Source: Tatumella ptyseos ATCC 33301
GTDB taxonomy: Bacteria > Pseudomonadota > Gammaproteobacteria > Enterobacterales > Enterobacteriaceae
DNA length: 64,000 nucleotides
Reading direction: 5' to 3'
Assembly: GCF_000735525.1 (NCBI RefSeq)
Contig: NZ_JMPR01000054.1
Location: 1-64,000 of the forward strand
The notes under the pieces were generated by a model. The model was given only the letters and a program-made list of their open reading frames with translations. It was not told where the DNA came from and did no database searches. Below, in pieces: positions 62,265-64,000 of this stretch (its first letter is position 1; each line of letters opens with the position of its first letter). The position numbers and the translations under genes were made by a program.

Positions 62265-64000
62265 TCAGGCGCTGATTTTCCGGGAACCGGTATCCGGTAC
62301 CAAATCCAGTTTGACCTGTGCATGGGGTTTAGCCATCACTTCCGGCAGTACCAGTTGTTCCGGCGGAACCGGACGACTGAAATAAAAGCCCTGCAGGATA
62401 TTACAGCCCAGTTCCGTCAGCTGACGCTGCTGCTCCTCGGTCTCGACGCCTTCAGCGACAATATTCAGATTCATATTCTTCGCCAGTTCAATGATCATAG
62501 CTAATAACCGGGTATCGGTATGGTTATTATTAATTTCACGCACAAACGCACGGTCAATCTTCAGTTCGCTGGCCGGGATACTTTGCAGGTACAGCAGACT
62601 GGAATAGCCGGTGCCGAAATCATCGATAGAAACCTGAATACCGTGTTCTTTCAGAATGTTCAGTATCCGTATAGTTTCCTTAGGCGAACGCATGGCCGTG
62701 GTTTCGGTGATCTCCAGAATCATTTTTTCCGGCGGCACATTATTGGTAGTTAATGCATTCAGTACCACCTGGGCCAGCATTTCCTGTTCAAACTGCAGTG
62801 CTGACAGATTCACGGATACGGATAATTCTGTATTGCCCTGAGCGTGCCAGATAGCCAGCTGACGACAGGCTTCATTCAGCACCCATTCGCCCACCTGAAT
62901 GATCATGCCGCTTTTTTCTGCCACCGGCAGGAATTTATCCGGAGATAATAAACCACGCACAGGATGCTGCCAGCGTACCAGTGCTTCGTAACCGATAATC
63001 TGACCACTTCCGGCATCGTTCTTCGGCTGATAGAACAGACGTAACTCATTATGGTACAACGCCCGCCACAGTTCATTTTTCAACTGGACCTGACTTTTAC
63101 CCATCGGGTTCATGTCCGGACGGTAGACGCTGAAACCATTACGGCCATTATTTTTGGTGTGGTACATGGCGACATCAGCATTGAACATCATATCCCGGCC
63201 TTCGGACCCGTGTGGCGGATAGAGGGCAATCCCGATACTGATTGACACCATCAGCTCATAGTCCGAAATATGAAACGGCTTTTCGATAGCCTTCACCATT
63301 CCGGCAGCGATTCGTTCTGCCATTTCTGCCGAGGTAGACGGTGTGAGTAACACAAACTCATCCCCCCCGACACGCGCCAGCACATGGTCAGAATCAAGAA
63401 TATTCTTTAACCGCTCGGTCACCATAATCAGTAACCGGTCACCGATATGATGCCCGTAAGCATCATTGATCATCTTAAAGCCATCCAGGTCGAGGAACAT
63501 CAGGGCAAACGCCGACCCTGAGGATGCACCCTGAATGTAGTGGTCCAGTTGTTCTTCCAGATAAGCGCGGTTCGGCAATAAGGTCAATGGGTCATGCATC
63601 GCCAGCTTATGTAACTCACGGTTGGCCTGATGTAATTTCTTTGCCAGTCGTGTCGTTTTTATCTGCGAATCAATCATCGATACCAGCAGACTGCAGCCAA
63701 GGATACTGAGGGTAAACAAAAACACCCAAATAGCCAGCGCTGGCGAATTGATACCGTGCCCGTACATATGGGACCCGGACTTAAAACTTGCTGCATCCAT
63801 CCCCACGTAGTGCATACCGGCAATCGCGAATCCCATCACCAGAGATGCCTGCAGACGACGCAGTACAATCCCGCTTTCCCCTTTGCGCAATTCAAAAGCC
63901 AGCCAGAGGGCAACGCCGGACGCAACATAGGCAATGACGATGGACAGGATCACCATACCTCGATCCCAGACGATCCCCGGGTCAATCAGCAAGGCATACA
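62265..64000 (-). CDS. MHYT-GGDEF-EAL signalling protein (5' end cut by window)
   Basis: At least 578 codons; the frame stays open to the window edge, so the N-terminus is missing. Visible order: membrane MHYT sensor remnant (MHYVGM, with flanking helices), GGDEF domain with an intact GGDEF motif (RVGGDEFVLL), then an EAL domain with YEALVRW, the metal-ligand region NLSALQFE and DDFGTGYSS, and VAEGVET. Both catalytic motifs look intact, so it may make and break cyclic di-GMP. MHYT domains are proposed to sense oxygen, CO or NO through copper. That would suit the nitrate/nitrite module in this genome, but the link is only inference. Confidence 0.9.
   Translation of the reverse strand, partial: YALLIDPGIVWDRGMVILSIVIAYVASGVALWLAFELRKGESGIVLRRLQASLVMGFAIAGMHYVGMDAASFKSGSHMYGHGINSPALAIWVFLFTLSILGCSLLVSMIDSQIKTTRLAKKLHQANRELHKLAMHDPLTLLPNRAYLEEQLDHYIQGASSGSAFALMFLDLDGFKMINDAYGHHIGDRLLIMVTERLKNILDSDHVLARVGGDEFVLLTPSTSAEMAERIAAGMVKAIEKPFHISDYELMVSISIGIALYPPHGSEGRDMMFNADVAMYHTKNNGRNGFSVYRPDMNPMGKSQVQLKNELWRALYHNELRLFYQPKNDAGSGQIIGYEALVRWQHPVRGLLSPDKFLPVAEKSGMIIQVGEWVLNEACRQLAIWHAQGNTELSVSVNLSALQFEQEMLAQVVLNALTTNNVPPEKMILEITETTAMRSPKETIRILNILKEHGIQVSIDDFGTGYSSLLYLQSIPASELKIDRAFVREINNNHTDTRLLAMIIELAKNMNLNIVAEGVETEEQQRQLTELGCNILQGFYFSRPVPPEQLVLPEVMAKPHAQVKLDLVPDTGSRKISA

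Noticed and set aside
1-64000. CRISPR array
   Set aside because: No series of short direct repeats with regular unique spacers; the only tandem repeat is the long unit at the left end.

Overview
The window looks like a chromosomal segment of an enterobacterium. Most proteins read as close relatives of E. coli proteins (NirB, NarGHJI, DeoCABD, PrfC, OsmY, UmuDC, FtnA). The order prfC-osmY-ytjA-yjjV-deoC-deoA-deoB-deoD is the E. coli order with yjjU and yjjW missing. Ketogluconate genes and amino-alcohol-type catabolic genes would suit an Erwiniaceae-like, plant- or food-associated lineage such as Tatumella or Pantoea, but that placement is inference.

Left part (1-17.2 kb). A gene-poor, GC-rich repeat block (348-bp tandem unit plus a partial third copy) precedes an isolated PLP-dependent serine/threonine deaminase and a periplasmic LEA-like repeat protein. 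Then comes a compact anaerobic nitrate module: nirB-nirD-cobA, narK, narGHJI. Together these take up nitrate, reduce it to nitrite at the membrane, reduce nitrite to ammonium in the cytoplasm, and make the siroheme that NirB needs. Both nirB and narK have FNR-type sites positioned 41-42 bp upstream of plausible start points. Next is an idnO/idnR-type 5-ketogluconate reductase and repressor pair with a clear palindromic operator.

Middle part (17.7-48.2 kb). This is accessory DNA. It holds an AT-rich orphan regulator, a convergent pair of ureide/amide operons (amidase plus M20 carbamoylase; ABC importer plus amidase plus AllD-like dehydrogenase), a broken IS5-family transposase, an HXXEE membrane protein, a PapI/FaeA-like winged helix protein, an acyltransferase split by a homopolymer frameshift, and an autotransporter esterase. 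An eight-gene glycan-type cluster (cupin, two nucleotidyltransferase-like proteins, glycosyltransferase-like, WavE-like, phosphodiesterase-like, HAD, one unknown) follows. Next are a Fur-boxed CirA-type TonB receptor, LexA-boxed umuDC, and an operon pairing an APH-type small-molecule kinase with an AGXT2L-type phospho-lyase under a FadR-type regulator.

Right part (48.2-64 kb). tRNA-Phe, a solitary PBP2 (mrdA-type) gene, the deoCABD operon with a DeoR-like operator, yjjV, ytjA, osmY, prfC and ftnA are followed by a divergent D-amino-acid-dehydrogenase-like/RidA pair and an MHYT-GGDEF-EAL protein cut by the window edge.

The strongest candidates for less-described biology are the kinase plus phospho-lyase operon with paired TTGTYGGACAA sites, the glycan cluster with an apparently degenerate second nucleotidyltransferase, and the convergent ureide module.
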